From UKL13-2 sp036394575 (GTDB taxonomy: Bacteria; Pseudomonadota; Gammaproteobacteria; Burkholderiales; Usitatibacteraceae), in assembly GCA_036394575.1 (NCBI GenBank), contig DASWEY010000034.1, forward strand, positions 7,817-71,816: 64,000 bases of DNA, written 5' to 3'. The notes beneath the pieces were generated by a model. It ran no database searches, was not told where the DNA came from, and saw only the letters and a program-made list of their open reading frames with translations. Both the position numbers and the translations under genes were made by a program. Of the stretch, positions 26,754 to 38,716 are shown one piece after another; position 1 is the stretch's first letter, and each line of letters starts with the position of its first letter.

Positions 26754-27632
26754 ATGACCCAGACCCGCGACCATCCGACCCCGTTCTTCCGCCGCCGCAT
26801 CGTGGTGCTGGCGGCAGGATTCGTCACGATGCTGCTGGCGGCCGGCGGGGCCTGGCTCGCCTGGCGGGCGCTTCCGGAAGTGCCAGTGCGGGAGGTGCGC
26901 TTCGTCAACGCGGCCGAGGGCGCCTTTGTCCACGTCAATGGCGAGGATCTGTCACGCGTCGCGCGAGCGGTGGCCGCCACCCGCGTCAGCGTGCTGCGCA
27001 CGGATCTGGCCGAAGTCAAGGCGGCTGTCGAGCAGATCGCCTGGGTGCGGCGTGCCGATGTGCACCGCCAGTTGCCGGACGGAATTGAAGTGAGGATCGA
27101 GGAGCAGGTGCCGTTCGGCGTCTGGCGCAATGCAGGCGGATTGATGCCGGGTCCTGCCGTCGATGCCGGCGACGATGAAGCAAACGCTGCCGCGGATCTG
27201 CTCATCAACCGTTTCGGCGAAGTGTTCAGGGGTGTATTGCCCAACGAACAACAGGCGCTGTTGCCGGTGCTGGTCGGGCCACCCGAGGCGGCCAGGGAAG
27301 TGCTTGCCGGTTTCGAGCAGTTCGGCAAACAACTCGCGCCAGTCGAGCGTGCGCCGCGCGAGTTGCGATTGTCGGTGCGCCGCGCCTGGACCTTAAGGCT
27401 GGATAACGGTACGACGCTGGAGGTCGGTCGCAGCGATGCATCGTTGCGCATGGCGCGTTTTGTCCAGGCCTACCGCCAGGTCGCCGCCCTGCAGGACCCG
27501 GGCGCCCATCTGGATTTGCGTTACCAGAACGGCCTCGCCCTGCGCAACGCGAGCCTGGCAGCGCCGGCACCGAAGATATCGGGGCAAACAAAAATGCGGA
27601 CAAATGTGAAGACGAGGTCGAAACGAACATGA
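26754..27632 (+). CDS. ftsQ: cell division protein FtsQ
   Basis: 292 residues: cytoplasmic N-terminus, one membrane span (about 18-40), a POTRA domain (about 44-115, starting VPVREVRFVN) and the FtsQ beta domain. It scaffolds FtsL and FtsB at the septum. The Arg/Lys-rich C-terminal tail lies beyond the conserved beta domain. Confidence 0.93.
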   Translation: MTQTRDHPTPFFRRRIVVLAAGFVTMLLAAGGAWLAWRALPEVPVREVRFVNAAEGAFVHVNGEDLSRVARAVAATRVSVLRTDLAEVKAAVEQIAWVRRADVHRQLPDGIEVRIEEQVPFGVWRNAGGLMPGPAVDAGDDEANAAADLLINRFGEVFRGVLPNEQQALLPVLVGPPEAAREVLAGFEQFGKQLAPVERAPRELRLSVRRAWTLRLDNGTTLEVGRSDASLRMARFVQAYRQVAALQDPGAHLDLRYQNGLALRNASLAAPAPKISGQTKMRTNVKTRSKRT

Positions 27633-27656
27633 ACGGTATTCCAGACAGGACCCGCC

Positions 27657-28895
27657 ATGAATAAACCGCGCGAAACCAAGAAGCTTCTCGTGGCGCTGGA
27701 TATCGGCACCTCGAAGATCATCTGCATCGTCGCCGAAATCACGCCCGATGGCGGCATGGAGGTACTGGGTCTCGGACAGCATCCTTCGAAGGGGCTGAAG
27801 AAGGGCGTGGTCGTCAATATCGAGGCGACGGTCCACGGCATCCAGCGCGCGCTCGAGGAAGCCGAGCTGATGGCCGACTGCAAGATTCGCGACGTGCTGA
27901 CCGGCATCGCCGGTTCGCATATCAAGAGTTTCAACTCGCACGGCATGGTGGCGATCAAGGACAAGGAAGTTTCGCAGTTCGATGTCGACCGCGTGATCGA
28001 AACCGCACGCGCGGTGAACATCCCGATGGATCAGCAGATCCTGCATATCCTCACCCAGGAATTCATCATCGATGGACAGGAAGATGTGCGCGAGCCGGTC
28101 GGCATGAGCGGTGTGCGCCTCGAAGTGCGGGTGCATATCGTGACCGGTGCGGTGAGCGCCGCGCAGAACATCATGAAATGCGTGCGCCGTTGCGGGCTCG
28201 AAGTGCGCGACCTGGTGCTGCAACCGCTGGCCTCGGCCATCGCGGTGCTGTCGCAGGACGAGAAGGATCTGGGTGTCTGTCTGGTCGATATCGGCGGCGG
28301 CACCACCGACATCGCAGTGTTCACCGGCGGCTCGATCCGTCATACCGCCGTGATTCCCATCGCCGGCGACCAGATCACCAACGATATCGCGATGGCCCTG
28401 CGCACCCCGACCAAGGACGCCGAGGACATCAAGATCGCGCACGGCTGCGCCTTGCGGCAGATGGCCAGCATCAACGATGTGATCGAAGTGCCCGGCGTCG
28501 GCGACCGCGAGCCGCGCCAGCTGTCGCGCCAGACGCTGGCCGAAGTGATCGAGCCGCGCGTCGAGGAGCTCTACTCGCTGATCCAGCGCGAGCTGCGCGC
28601 CAGCGGCTTCGAGGAACTGCTGTCCAGCGGCATCGTGCTGACCGGCGGCAGCGCCGCCATGCAGGGCATGGTCGAGCTCGGCGAGGAAGTGTTCCATATG
28701 CCGGTGCGCATGGGGGTGCCCAACTATTCGGGCGGTCTCTCCGAGGTGGTGCGCAATCCGCGTTTCTCGACCGTTGTCGGCTTGCTGATGTCGGGGCTCG
28801 AGCAGAAAAAGCGCGACGAGCATGTGCGCATGCACTCGGCCAATTTCAAAAGCGTATTCGAAAGAATGGCTTCATGGTTCAAGGGAAATTTTTAG
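27657..28895 (+). CDS. ftsA: cell division actin-like protein FtsA
   Basis: 412 residues, actin/Hsp70 fold with VALDIGTSKI (phosphate 1), VDIGGGTTDIAVF (phosphate 2) and TGGSA (adenosine). The C-terminal RMASWFKGNF is the amphipathic membrane-targeting helix that tethers FtsZ filaments. It begins 24 bases after ftsQ and ends 43 bases before ftsZ. Confidence 0.97.
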   Translation: MNKPRETKKLLVALDIGTSKIICIVAEITPDGGMEVLGLGQHPSKGLKKGVVVNIEATVHGIQRALEEAELMADCKIRDVLTGIAGSHIKSFNSHGMVAIKDKEVSQFDVDRVIETARAVNIPMDQQILHILTQEFIIDGQEDVREPVGMSGVRLEVRVHIVTGAVSAAQNIMKCVRRCGLEVRDLVLQPLASAIAVLSQDEKDLGVCLVDIGGGTTDIAVFTGGSIRHTAVIPIAGDQITNDIAMALRTPTKDAEDIKIAHGCALRQMASINDVIEVPGVGDREPRQLSRQTLAEVIEPRVEELYSLIQRELRASGFEELLSSGIVLTGGSAAMQGMVELGEEVFHMPVRMGVPNYSGGLSEVVRNPRFSTVVGLLMSGLEQKKRDEHVRMHSANFKSVFERMASWFKGNF

Positions 28896-28938
28896 GAAGG
28901 TTCATTTTCAAGATGTTTCATAGCAGAGGAGAAGCAAA

Positions 28939-30123
28939 ATGATCGAGTTAATTGACACAGAGCAACCCGAGGCCGTCATCAAGGTCATCGGCGTGGGCGG
29001 CTGCGGCGGCAATGCGGTCGACCATATGATCAGCAACGGCGTGGTCGGCGTGGAGTTCATTTGCGCCAATACCGACGCGCAGGCGCTGAAACGCAATCAG
29101 GCGAAAACGGTGATGCAGCTGGGCGGCGCGACCACGCGCGGCCTCGGCGCCGGCGCCAACCCCGATGTCGGCCGCCAGGCGGCGATGGAGGACCGCGACC
29201 GCATCGCGGAAATGATCCAGGGCGCCGATATGCTGTTCATCACTGCCGGCATGGGCGGCGGTACCGGCACCGGCGCGGCGCCGATCTTCGCCGAAGTCGC
29301 GCGCGAGCTGGGTGTGCTGACGGTGGCGGTGGTGACCAAGCCCTTCGCCTTCGAGGGCAAGCGCATGAAGGCGGCCAACGCGGGCATCGAGGCGCTCAAG
29401 CAGCACGTCGATTCCCTGATCATCATCCCTAACGACCGCCTGATGGAAGTGCTGGGTGAGGATGCCACTTTCGAGGACGGCTTCAAGGCCGCCAACGATG
29501 TGCTGCACGGCGCCGTGGCCGGCATTGCCGAAATCATCAACTGCCCGGGCATCGTCAACGTCGACTTTGCCGACGTGCGCACGGTGATGAGCGAAAACGG
29601 CGTGGCGATGATGGGTTCGGCCATGGCCAGCGGCGCGGACCGCGCCCAGGTCGCCGCCGAGCGCGCGGCCGCCAGCCCCTTGCTGGAGGATGTCAACCTC
29701 ACGGGCGCCCGTGGGGTGCTGGTCAATATCACGGCCAATAAATCGCTGAAGCTGAAGGAAGTTCATGAAGTCATGAACACCATCCGCAGCTTTACCGCCG
29801 AAGATGCCACCGTGATTTTCGGCAGCGTGTTCGACGAAAACATCGGCGACCAGTTGCGCGTGACCATTGTCGCCACCGGCCTGGGCGGCGCGATTGCCAA
29901 AAAGCAGCCGCAGATGGTCTATTCCGCGCCGATGATGGCGAGAACCGGCACCGATGACGCGGTGGGCGCGCCCATGGCTTCGCCGGCCGGCGCCATCAAC
30001 TACGCAGAACTCGATACGCCGGCCGTTACCCGCCGCCGCCGCGATGCCACGGTGACGGCGATGCAGCAATCCGGGGTCGAGATGTACGATATCCCGGCCT
30101 TTTTGCGCAAGCAGGCAGACTAG
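28939..30123 (+). CDS. ftsZ: cell division GTPase FtsZ
   Basis: 394 residues. GTP-binding GMGGGTGTGAAP near residues 104-115, NTDAQAL and the catalytic T7 loop NVDFADVRTVM are all intact. The C-terminal peptide YDIPAFLRKQAD is the usual FtsA/ZipA-binding tail. A strong ribosome-binding site GAGGAGAAG precedes the ATG, stronger than elsewhere in the cluster, which fits the high FtsZ demand. Confidence 0.98.
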   Translation: MIELIDTEQPEAVIKVIGVGGCGGNAVDHMISNGVVGVEFICANTDAQALKRNQAKTVMQLGGATTRGLGAGANPDVGRQAAMEDRDRIAEMIQGADMLFITAGMGGGTGTGAAPIFAEVARELGVLTVAVVTKPFAFEGKRMKAANAGIEALKQHVDSLIIIPNDRLMEVLGEDATFEDGFKAANDVLHGAVAGIAEIINCPGIVNVDFADVRTVMSENGVAMMGSAMASGADRAQVAAERAAASPLLEDVNLTGARGVLVNITANKSLKLKEVHEVMNTIRSFTAEDATVIFGSVFDENIGDQLRVTIVATGLGGAIAKKQPQMVYSAPMMARTGTDDAVGAPMASPAGAINYAELDTPAVTRRRRDATVTAMQQSGVEMYDIPAFLRKQAD

Positions 30124-30137
30124 CCGGCCAAGTCACT

Positions 30138-30176
30138 CATCCCGCCCGGGCGAACCTCTGCCGCCCGGGCGGGATG
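30138..30176. other. perfect 15-bp inverted repeat between ftsZ and lpxC
   Basis: CATCCCGCCCGGGCG (30138-30152) and its exact complement (30162-30176) flank a 9-base loop. There is no T-run, so it is not a classic intrinsic terminator. It may be an attenuator, an mRNA-stabilising 3' hairpin for ftsZ, or a protein site. Confidence 0.75.
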
Positions 30177-30239
30177 CCTGACTTGACCGCGGGTACTTGC
30201 CCGGCATTGCCCTGATCCCCTGCCGCGCTATTGAAATGG

Positions 30240-30268
30240 TTGGAATTGCCGCAATTAAGTAATAGAAT
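30240..30268 (+). promoter_or_regulatory. sigma70 promoter of lpxC
   Basis: TTGGAA (30240-30245), 17-base spacer, TAGAAT (30263-30268), about 30 bases before the lpxC ATG. It would allow lpxC to be transcribed apart from the dcw cluster. Confidence 0.6.
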
Positions 30269-30306
30269 CTGATATTTACCGCGCTGCACCATCCGCTTCT
30301 GCCGCA

Positions 30307-31227
30307 ATGATCAAACAACGTACCTTAAAGAATAAAGTTCGCGCCACCGGCGTTGGTGTGCACCTCGGCCACCGGGTCGAGATGGTGGTGCGCCCGGCTG
30401 CACCGGATACCGGCATCGTTTTTTGCCGCAGCGATATGTCCGGCGCCCCGACTGTTCGTGCCCATGCGCTCAATGTCAACGACACCCGCATGTCGACGCG
30501 CATCGAGAATCCCGCCAACGGCGCCAGGGTTGCCACCGTTGAACATCTGATGTCCGCCTTTGCCGGGCTGGGTATCGATAATGCCTATGTCGATCTGTCG
30601 GCCGAGGAAGTGCCGATCATGGACGGCAGCGCCGGGCCGTTCGTGTTCCTGCTGCAGTCGGCCGGCATCGAAGAGCAGGCCAAGGCCAAGCGCTATATCC
30701 GCGTCAAGAAAACCATCGAGCTGAAGGACAAGGACCGCGTGGTGCGGCTGGAACCCTTCAACGGTTTCAAGCTCAGGTTCGCGATCGATTTCGACCACCC
30801 GGTATTCGACGAATCGGCCTCCGAGATCGAGATCGACTTCGGCACAGTCTCGTTCGTCAAGGAAGTGGCGCGCGCCCGCACCTTCGGCTTCACCCATGAA
30901 GTCGAGGCGATGCGCTCGATGGGCCTGGGCCGCGGCGGCTCGCTGGACAATGTGATCGTGATCGACGATTTCCGCGTGCTTAATGCCGAGGGGCTGCGTT
31001 TCGACGACGAGTTCGTGAAGCACAAGGCGCTGGATGCGGTGGGCGATCTGTACATGCTCGGCCATCCCCTGATCGGCGCGTTTTACGGCTTCAAGTCCGG
31101 CCACGCCATGAACAACCAGTTGGTGCGCACCTTGCTGGCGGATGAATCCGCCTGGGAGTTTGTCACTTTCGACAAACGCGAACAGTTGCCGCGGGCTTTC
31201 GGCAATATGTCCCTGGTCACCGTTTAA
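30307..31227 (+). CDS. lpxC: UDP-3-O-acyl-N-acetylglucosamine deacetylase LpxC
   Basis: 306 residues, the usual length. Zinc ligands are in EHLMSAF (first His) and HKALDAVGD (second His and Asp), with MDGSAGPFVFLL as the conserved substrate-side segment. It catalyses the committed step of lipid A synthesis. Its own promoter and the hairpin upstream suggest that it is only partly coupled to ftsZ. Confidence 0.97.
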   Translation: MIKQRTLKNKVRATGVGVHLGHRVEMVVRPAAPDTGIVFCRSDMSGAPTVRAHALNVNDTRMSTRIENPANGARVATVEHLMSAFAGLGIDNAYVDLSAEEVPIMDGSAGPFVFLLQSAGIEEQAKAKRYIRVKKTIELKDKDRVVRLEPFNGFKLRFAIDFDHPVFDESASEIEIDFGTVSFVKEVARARTFGFTHEVEAMRSMGLGRGGSLDNVIVIDDFRVLNAEGLRFDDEFVKHKALDAVGDLYMLGHPLIGAFYGFKSGHAMNNQLVRTLLADESAWEFVTFDKREQLPRAFGNMSLVTV

Positions 31228-31243
31228 GTTATTTCACGCGCCG

Positions 31244-31429
31244 ATGCTGATCGGATTACGCCTGCTGTTGCTGGTCGCCGGGTTGGCGGTCGCGGTGGCT
31301 TTCCTGGGTTTCCTGTTCACCAAAAATCCCCGCTTTTTGCAGCTCAGCAAGAATATCATCAAGGTCACGCTGCTGTTTGCGGCGCTGATTGCGATCATTT
31401 ATATCCTTGAGCGGGTCCTGCTCGCCTGA
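31244..31429 (+). CDS. small inner-membrane protein
   Basis: 61 residues from ATG 31244, with two hydrophobic helices (about 4-24 and 38-58) separated by a short loop FTKNPRFLQLSK. It begins 17 bases after lpxC and ends 13 bases before the convergent dciA gene. I know of no function. The alternative longer frame into lpxC is unlikely. Confidence 0.6.
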   Translation: MLIGLRLLLLVAGLAVAVAFLGFLFTKNPRFLQLSKNIIKVTLLFAALIAIIYILERVLLA

Positions 31430-31441
31430 GGCAGCACCACG

Positions 31442-31948
31442 TCAAACAGTCTTTTTGCGGACAGTTAGCGCACGCTCTCTGCGTTTCTGAATTTGCTGGA
31501 TCGTGGTTTTAAGCGGCGACTCTTCAAGCGCTTCGGCCAGCTTGCCCAGGGAGCTGTCCGGCATTGGCGCAATGGGTGCGACGGTCGTCGCCCGCGTCCG
31601 CCTGGGGGGCTCCCGATCGAGGGCCAGGGACTCCGGTTGCACCACCACCCGAATTGCGGTAACCTCTTGTTCTTGCATTTTATTTTCTTGAAATTTCGCC
31701 AGTAATCGCGGCAGCATCTGCTTCAAACTTGCCGCAACCGCCCCATTCGCGGCAGCAATAACCAAGGTCGTTCCCTCCACTGCAGCTACCCGGCTTGATG
31801 CGTTCAGGCCCGCAGGGATGGTGCTGACATACGTCTGTTGAAAGCGAGAAATCAGATTGAGCCGCTGCAGCATCGGTGCAATCGCCTCGTTCTCGCCCAT
31901 TAGCGCGTGAATGGGTTTGAAGCCGGTTTTGTGTCCCGCGTTTTTCAT
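31442..31948 (-). CDS. dciA: DciA-like (DUF721) replicative-helicase loader
   Basis: 168 residues. The N-terminal about 100 residues form the DUF721 domain, including the IPAGLNASSRVAAVEGTTLV strand region and ALKQMLPRLL-like helix; the C-terminal 65 residues are charged and probably disordered. DciA proteins load the DnaB helicase in bacteria lacking DnaC/DnaI. It is divergent from the M23 peptidase gene with 32 bases between starts. Confidence 0.75.
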   Translation of the reverse strand: MKNAGHKTGFKPIHALMGENEAIAPMLQRLNLISRFQQTYVSTIPAGLNASSRVAAVEGTTLVIAAANGAVAASLKQMLPRLLAKFQENKMQEQEVTAIRVVVQPESLALDREPPRRTRATTVAPIAPMPDSSLGKLAEALEESPLKTTIQQIQKRRERALTVRKKTV

Positions 31949-31980
31949 TCCCGTTGCGTCAAAGTTGTGAAGGGTGTTGC

Positions 31981-32943
31981 ATGAACATAATTCTGGTATC
32001 CGACAGTCTGGCGAAAAGCCGCATTGTGACCATTTCCCAGTCGCAGATTATCATGGCGGCCCTGGGCTTTGTCAGCGCCGGCTTCATGTTCGCACTGGGC
32101 ACCTACTGGGTGACGATGAAGTACGCGGTGGACATCCAGAACCCGTTCATCCAGAGCCTCATTTCCACCCTGACCCAGCAAAAAACCGCGCAGGCCGAAA
32201 AGGATATGCGCGAGCAGCTCAACTCCCTGGCCGTCAAGCTCGGCGAAATCCAGGCGCGGCTGATGCGCCTGGATGCCTTCGGCGAACGCCTCGGCAAGGC
32301 CGCCAATATCAAGCCCAGCGAATTCCGTTTTTCGGAAACGCCCGGCCAGGGTGGCCCGGCGCCATCGCCGGCCTTGTCCGGCGAAATTTCCTACCAGGAT
32401 TTCAGCGCGCGGCTGGCCGCTATTTCGCGGGTGCTGGATGACCGTTCCGACAAGCTCGGCGTTTACGACTCCATCCTGATGGAAGGCCGCCTGGCCGCCA
32501 AGGCCATCCCGACCACGATGCCGGTCGAGACGGGCTACTACTCGTCGAACTTCGGTTACCGCATCGATCCCTTCAACGGTCGCAGCGCCTTCCATACCGG
32601 CGTGGACTTCATCGCCGGCGTGGGTTCGCCCATTCTGGCCGCGGCCGGCGGCGTGGTCTCAGTGGCCGAGATGCACAGCGAATACGGCAATATGATCGAC
32701 GTCAATCACGACAACGGTCTGACCACGCGTTATGCTCATCTTTCCAAGATCCTGGTCAAGGCCGGCGATGTCGTGCTCAAGGGCCAGCATATCGGCGACC
32801 TGGGCGGCACCGGCCGCGCCACCGGTCCGCATCTGCATTTTGAAGTTCGCGAAAACGGCGTCCCGCTGAATCCGAACCGGTTCCTGCATTTCGCTCGCGC
32901 CCCGGAAGCCGCGCCTGACGTCAAGAACGCCAGCGCCCCGTAA
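31981..32943 (+). CDS. M23-family peptidoglycan endopeptidase, membrane-anchored
   Basis: 320 residues from ATG 31981. One membrane span (about 20-42), then a coiled-coil-prone segment (about 55-100), then a LytM/M23 domain (about 205-300) with zinc ligands in FHTGVDF (HxxxD) and HLHFEVR. All metal ligands are present, so it is likely to be an active DD-endopeptidase, unlike EnvC/NlpD, which lack them. The position between dciA and secA is common in betaproteobacteria. Confidence 0.88.
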   Translation: MNIILVSDSLAKSRIVTISQSQIIMAALGFVSAGFMFALGTYWVTMKYAVDIQNPFIQSLISTLTQQKTAQAEKDMREQLNSLAVKLGEIQARLMRLDAFGERLGKAANIKPSEFRFSETPGQGGPAPSPALSGEISYQDFSARLAAISRVLDDRSDKLGVYDSILMEGRLAAKAIPTTMPVETGYYSSNFGYRIDPFNGRSAFHTGVDFIAGVGSPILAAAGGVVSVAEMHSEYGNMIDVNHDNGLTTRYAHLSKILVKAGDVVLKGQHIGDLGGTGRATGPHLHFEVRENGVPLNPNRFLHFARAPEAAPDVKNASAP

Positions 32944-33119
32944 CTCTCCCTCTGCCGGCCGGCCACCTTGCGTGGCTTGCCCGGCGCGCATCTGTCCCCA
33001 TCTCATCCGCAGCGGATGATGGTCATGGGGAAAGCTGCATTTCCCCTGCGTTTCCATAACAAATTACCAAACCAATACATTGCCGCGGGCTCCTGCCCGC
33101 GGCAAACAGGAAAGTCCCC

Positions 33120-35858
<2,739 letters not shown>

Positions 35859-35886
35859 CTTTCCTCAGCGATTTTCACGATAAAAT

Positions 35887-35965
35887 AAAACGTAGAACGC
35901 CATTTGGTGCGACTTTCCGAGCATTAATGCCTGGAAAGGCGCGCCAATGCTGGAGTTTCATTTTT
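35887..35965. repeat. dispersed palindromic repeat, copy B
   Basis: Left arm AAAACGTAGAACGCCATTTG (35887-35906), short core, right arm GCGCCAATGCTGGAGTTTCA. It lies between secA and the convergent cupin gene, and the right arm supplies the last codons and the stop of the cupin gene. Confidence 0.75.
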
Positions 35966-36347
35966 GATTTGAGGACGCATCCGACAGCATGACGGTATCG
36001 TCATCCGCATAGGCCGGCGTGCAGGCGCAGATGATTTTCAGCGCAACGCTGCCGGTGTTGCGCACAAAGTGAGGCGTGCCCGGCGGAATCAGCACGGTGT
36101 CGCCCACGCCGATATCGAATTCCGCATCGCCCAGCGTCATGCGTCCCGTACCGGCGGTGATGTGATAAATCTCCTCGCTGCGCCGATGCATATGCGCCTG
36201 CGTGCGCATGCCGGGTTCCACCGTGGCCTCGGCAAAACTCTGCGCGTGCACGCCGAGACTGACATGCACCGCCGGATGCATCAGCTCGCGGATGGTGGAG
36301 CCGTCCTTGGTGGTGAACGGGGTGGCGTTGCGATAGCTGCTTTTCAT
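35958..36347 (-). CDS. cupin-domain protein
   Basis: 129 residues from ATG 36347. Single cupin barrel: motif 1 around TQAHMHRRSEEIYHITAGTG, with metal-type His/His/Glu, and motif 2 around GDTVLIPPGTPHFVRN. Small cupins of this type bind a metal and may be isomerases, dioxygenases or sensors; no substrate can be named. A longer upstream frame reaches into the argJ start and is not preferred. The C-terminal codons lie in repeat copy B. Confidence 0.7.
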   Translation of the reverse strand: MKSSYRNATPFTTKDGSTIRELMHPAVHVSLGVHAQSFAEATVEPGMRTQAHMHRRSEEIYHITAGTGRMTLGDAEFDIGVGDTVLIPPGTPHFVRNTGSVALKIICACTPAYADDDTVMLSDASSNQK

Positions 36348-36462
36348 TTTGTGCGGTTCTCCGGTTTCATCGGCCCACATTCGCCCGCTTTCCCCCTCAT
36401 CGGGCACAGGTTCCATGCCATAATTTTGGCACGACTCCCTCCTCGCATCAGAAAGAGCCATC

Positions 36463-37692
36463 ATGGCCGTCAATTATCAGCCCCCCAACCCGGCAGAACT
36501 GCATCCGGTCCCCGGTGTCATGCTGGGCCATGCCGAGGCGCATATCAAAAAGCCGAATCGCAAGGACATGCTCGTCATCGCCCTGGAACCGGGCGCGCGG
36601 GCGGCGGGGGTGTTCACGCAAAACCGCTTTTGCGCCGCGCCGGTCATGCTGTGCCGCAGCTATCTGGAATACACCTCGGAAGTGCGGGCGCTGGTGGTCA
36701 ATACCGGCTGTGCCAATGCCGGCACCGGCGAACAAGGTTTGGCTGACGCGCGCGCCACCACCAAGGCGGTGGCGGAGGCGCTCGGTTGCAAGCCGCAGCA
36801 GGTGCTGCCGTTTTCGACCGGGGTGATTCTCGAACATCTGCCGATGGAGCGCGTCCTCGCCGGCATTCCGCAGTGCATTGCCAATCTCAAGACCAATGGC
36901 TGGCATGACGCCGCGCACGCCATCATGACCACCGACACGGTGCCCAAGGCGGTGTCGAAGCAGATCGTCATCCAGGGCCGCACGGTGACCATCACCGGCA
37001 TTTCCAAGGGCGCCGGCATGATCCAGCCGAATATGGCGACCATGCTCGGCTTCATCGCCACCGACGCCGTGGTGGGGCCCGATGTACTGCAGGACATGGT
37101 GCGCGAGGCGGCCGACGTCTCGTTCAATGCCATCACCATCGACGGCGATACCTCGACCAATGATTCCTTCATCCTGATCGCCACCGGCAAGGCCGGCCAC
37201 CCGCAGATCAACGGTGAAGGTACCGCCGAGTACGGGCAGCTGCAGCTGGCGGTCAACGAGGTGGCGATCGAGCTCGCGCAGGCCATCGTGCGCGACGGCG
37301 AGGGCGCCACCAAGTTCATCACCATCAAGGTGGAAGACGGCAAGACCCGCGCCGAATGCATGAAGGTGGCCAAGGCCATCGGCCAGTCGCCGCTGGTCAA
37401 AACCGCCTTCTTCGCCTCCGACCCCAACCTGGGGCGCATTCTGGCCGCCATCGGGTATGCCGGCATCGCCGACCTCGACCCCAACAAGATCAAGCTGTAC
37501 CTAGGCGATGTGCTGGTCGCCGAGCACGGCGGCCGCGCCGCCGGCTACCGCGAGGAAGACGGTGTCCGCATCATGAAGGAGGCGGAGATCCTGGTGCATG
37601 TGCACCTGGGACGCGGCAAGGAAAACGTGATCCTCTGGACCTGCGATTTCTCCTACGATTACGTGAAGATCAACGCCGACTACCGTTCATGA
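36463..37692 (+). CDS. argJ: bifunctional ornithine acetyltransferase / N-acetylglutamate synthase ArgJ
   Basis: 409 residues. The self-cleavage site KGAGMIQPNMA|TML is intact; Thr193 becomes the nucleophile of the beta chain. It recycles the acetyl group in arginine synthesis. The end overlaps the DUF815 gene start (ATGA), the only arg gene here. Confidence 0.95.
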   Translation: MAVNYQPPNPAELHPVPGVMLGHAEAHIKKPNRKDMLVIALEPGARAAGVFTQNRFCAAPVMLCRSYLEYTSEVRALVVNTGCANAGTGEQGLADARATTKAVAEALGCKPQQVLPFSTGVILEHLPMERVLAGIPQCIANLKTNGWHDAAHAIMTTDTVPKAVSKQIVIQGRTVTITGISKGAGMIQPNMATMLGFIATDAVVGPDVLQDMVREAADVSFNAITIDGDTSTNDSFILIATGKAGHPQINGEGTAEYGQLQLAVNEVAIELAQAIVRDGEGATKFITIKVEDGKTRAECMKVAKAIGQSPLVKTAFFASDPNLGRILAAIGYAGIADLDPNKIKLYLGDVLVAEHGGRAAGYREEDGVRIMKEAEILVHVHLGRGKENVILWTCDFSYDYVKINADYRS

Positions 37693-38666
37693 TGTTTGGC
37701 AAACTGGAACATAAACTCGAGCAGGTTCTCGCGCGCGCCGAAACGCTGGTCGAGCGCCTTGGCGCGTTCTTGCCGGAACCGCCGCCGGCGCAAAACTGGC
37801 AATCGATCGCCTGGCGATGGCGGCGCAATCGCGGCAGCGGCAGCGGCTTTTTGCAGCCGGTCGCGCACCCGCATGTGATCCGCTTCGAGGACCTCAAGGA
37901 CATCGACGAGCAGAAGGCGCGCCTCGACGCCAACACCCGTCAATTCGTCGAAGGACGGCCCGGCAATAATGTGCTGCTGACCGGCGCGCGCGGCACCGGC
38001 AAGTCCTCTCTGGTCAAGGCGGCCCTGCATCGCTATGCCAGGCGCGGCCTGCGCCTGATCGAGGTGGACCGTGCCGATCTCGTCGACCTGCCGGAAATCG
38101 CCGACCTGATCGCGGCGCGTCCCGAACGCTTCATCATCTTCAGCGACGATCTGTCGTTCGAGGCCAACGATCCCGGCTACAAGGCGCTGAAGTCGGTGCT
38201 CGACGGCGGCATCGCCGCGACCAATGACAATATGCTGATCTACGCGACCAGCAATCGCCGTCATCTGATGCCGGAAAAAATGAGCGAGAACCTCGACGCC
38301 ACCCATACCGAGGACGGCGAGATTCATCCCGGCGAAACCACCGAGGAAAAAATTTCCCTGTCCGAGCGCTTCGGCCTGTGGCTGTCCTTCTATCCCTTCG
38401 GCCAGGAAGAATATCTGCAGATCGCGCGTCACTGGGTGGGAGTGCTGGCCCCTGCCGCGACGCATGACGAGGATGCGCTGCGCAAGGCGGCGCTGCTGTG
38501 GGCGCTGGAGCGCGGCTCGCGCAGCGGGCGGGTGGCGTATCAGTTTGCGCGCGACTGGGCGGGGCACGCTGCCCTTGGGCGGCCATCGCCCAAACCCACC
38601 GTGAAGCGCAAGGCGAAAGTCAAAACTGCCGGCGCCGCCAACATCAAACGCAGTCTCAAAAAATAA
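37689..38666 (+). CDS. DUF815 AAA-type ATPase
   Basis: 325 residues from ATG 37689, overlapping the argJ stop by 4 bases. Walker A LTGARGTGKSSLVKA near residue 98, Walker B-like RFIIFSDDLSFE near 150. The DUF815 family is a stand-alone AAA ATPase with unknown clients, regularly found with argJ and mutT in betaproteobacteria. The C-terminus is Lys-rich. Confidence 0.85.
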   Translation: MMFGKLEHKLEQVLARAETLVERLGAFLPEPPPAQNWQSIAWRWRRNRGSGSGFLQPVAHPHVIRFEDLKDIDEQKARLDANTRQFVEGRPGNNVLLTGARGTGKSSLVKAALHRYARRGLRLIEVDRADLVDLPEIADLIAARPERFIIFSDDLSFEANDPGYKALKSVLDGGIAATNDNMLIYATSNRRHLMPEKMSENLDATHTEDGEIHPGETTEEKISLSERFGLWLSFYPFGQEEYLQIARHWVGVLAPAATHDEDALRKAALLWALERGSRSGRVAYQFARDWAGHAALGRPSPKPTVKRKAKVKTAGAANIKRSLKK

Positions 38667-38716
38667 TCCGCCGCCTCCGTTGCGGCAATCTGCCGGGACG
38701 TGCCAATCATTCGCCC

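Noticed and set aside
25412..27451. 679-codon minus-strand frame across murB, ddl and ftsQ
   Set aside because: Shadow of three certain genes; low-complexity and no domain.
32944..33119. possible secM-like regulator before secA
   Set aside because: The gap holds no frame with a signal peptide and arrest motif; only an inverted CCGGCCGGCC-type GC stretch is seen.
38500..38716. TPP riboswitch before the Nudix-ThiE gene
   Set aside because: The region is coding for the DUF815 protein and the short remaining gap lacks the conserved CUGAGA and ACCUGAU blocks.
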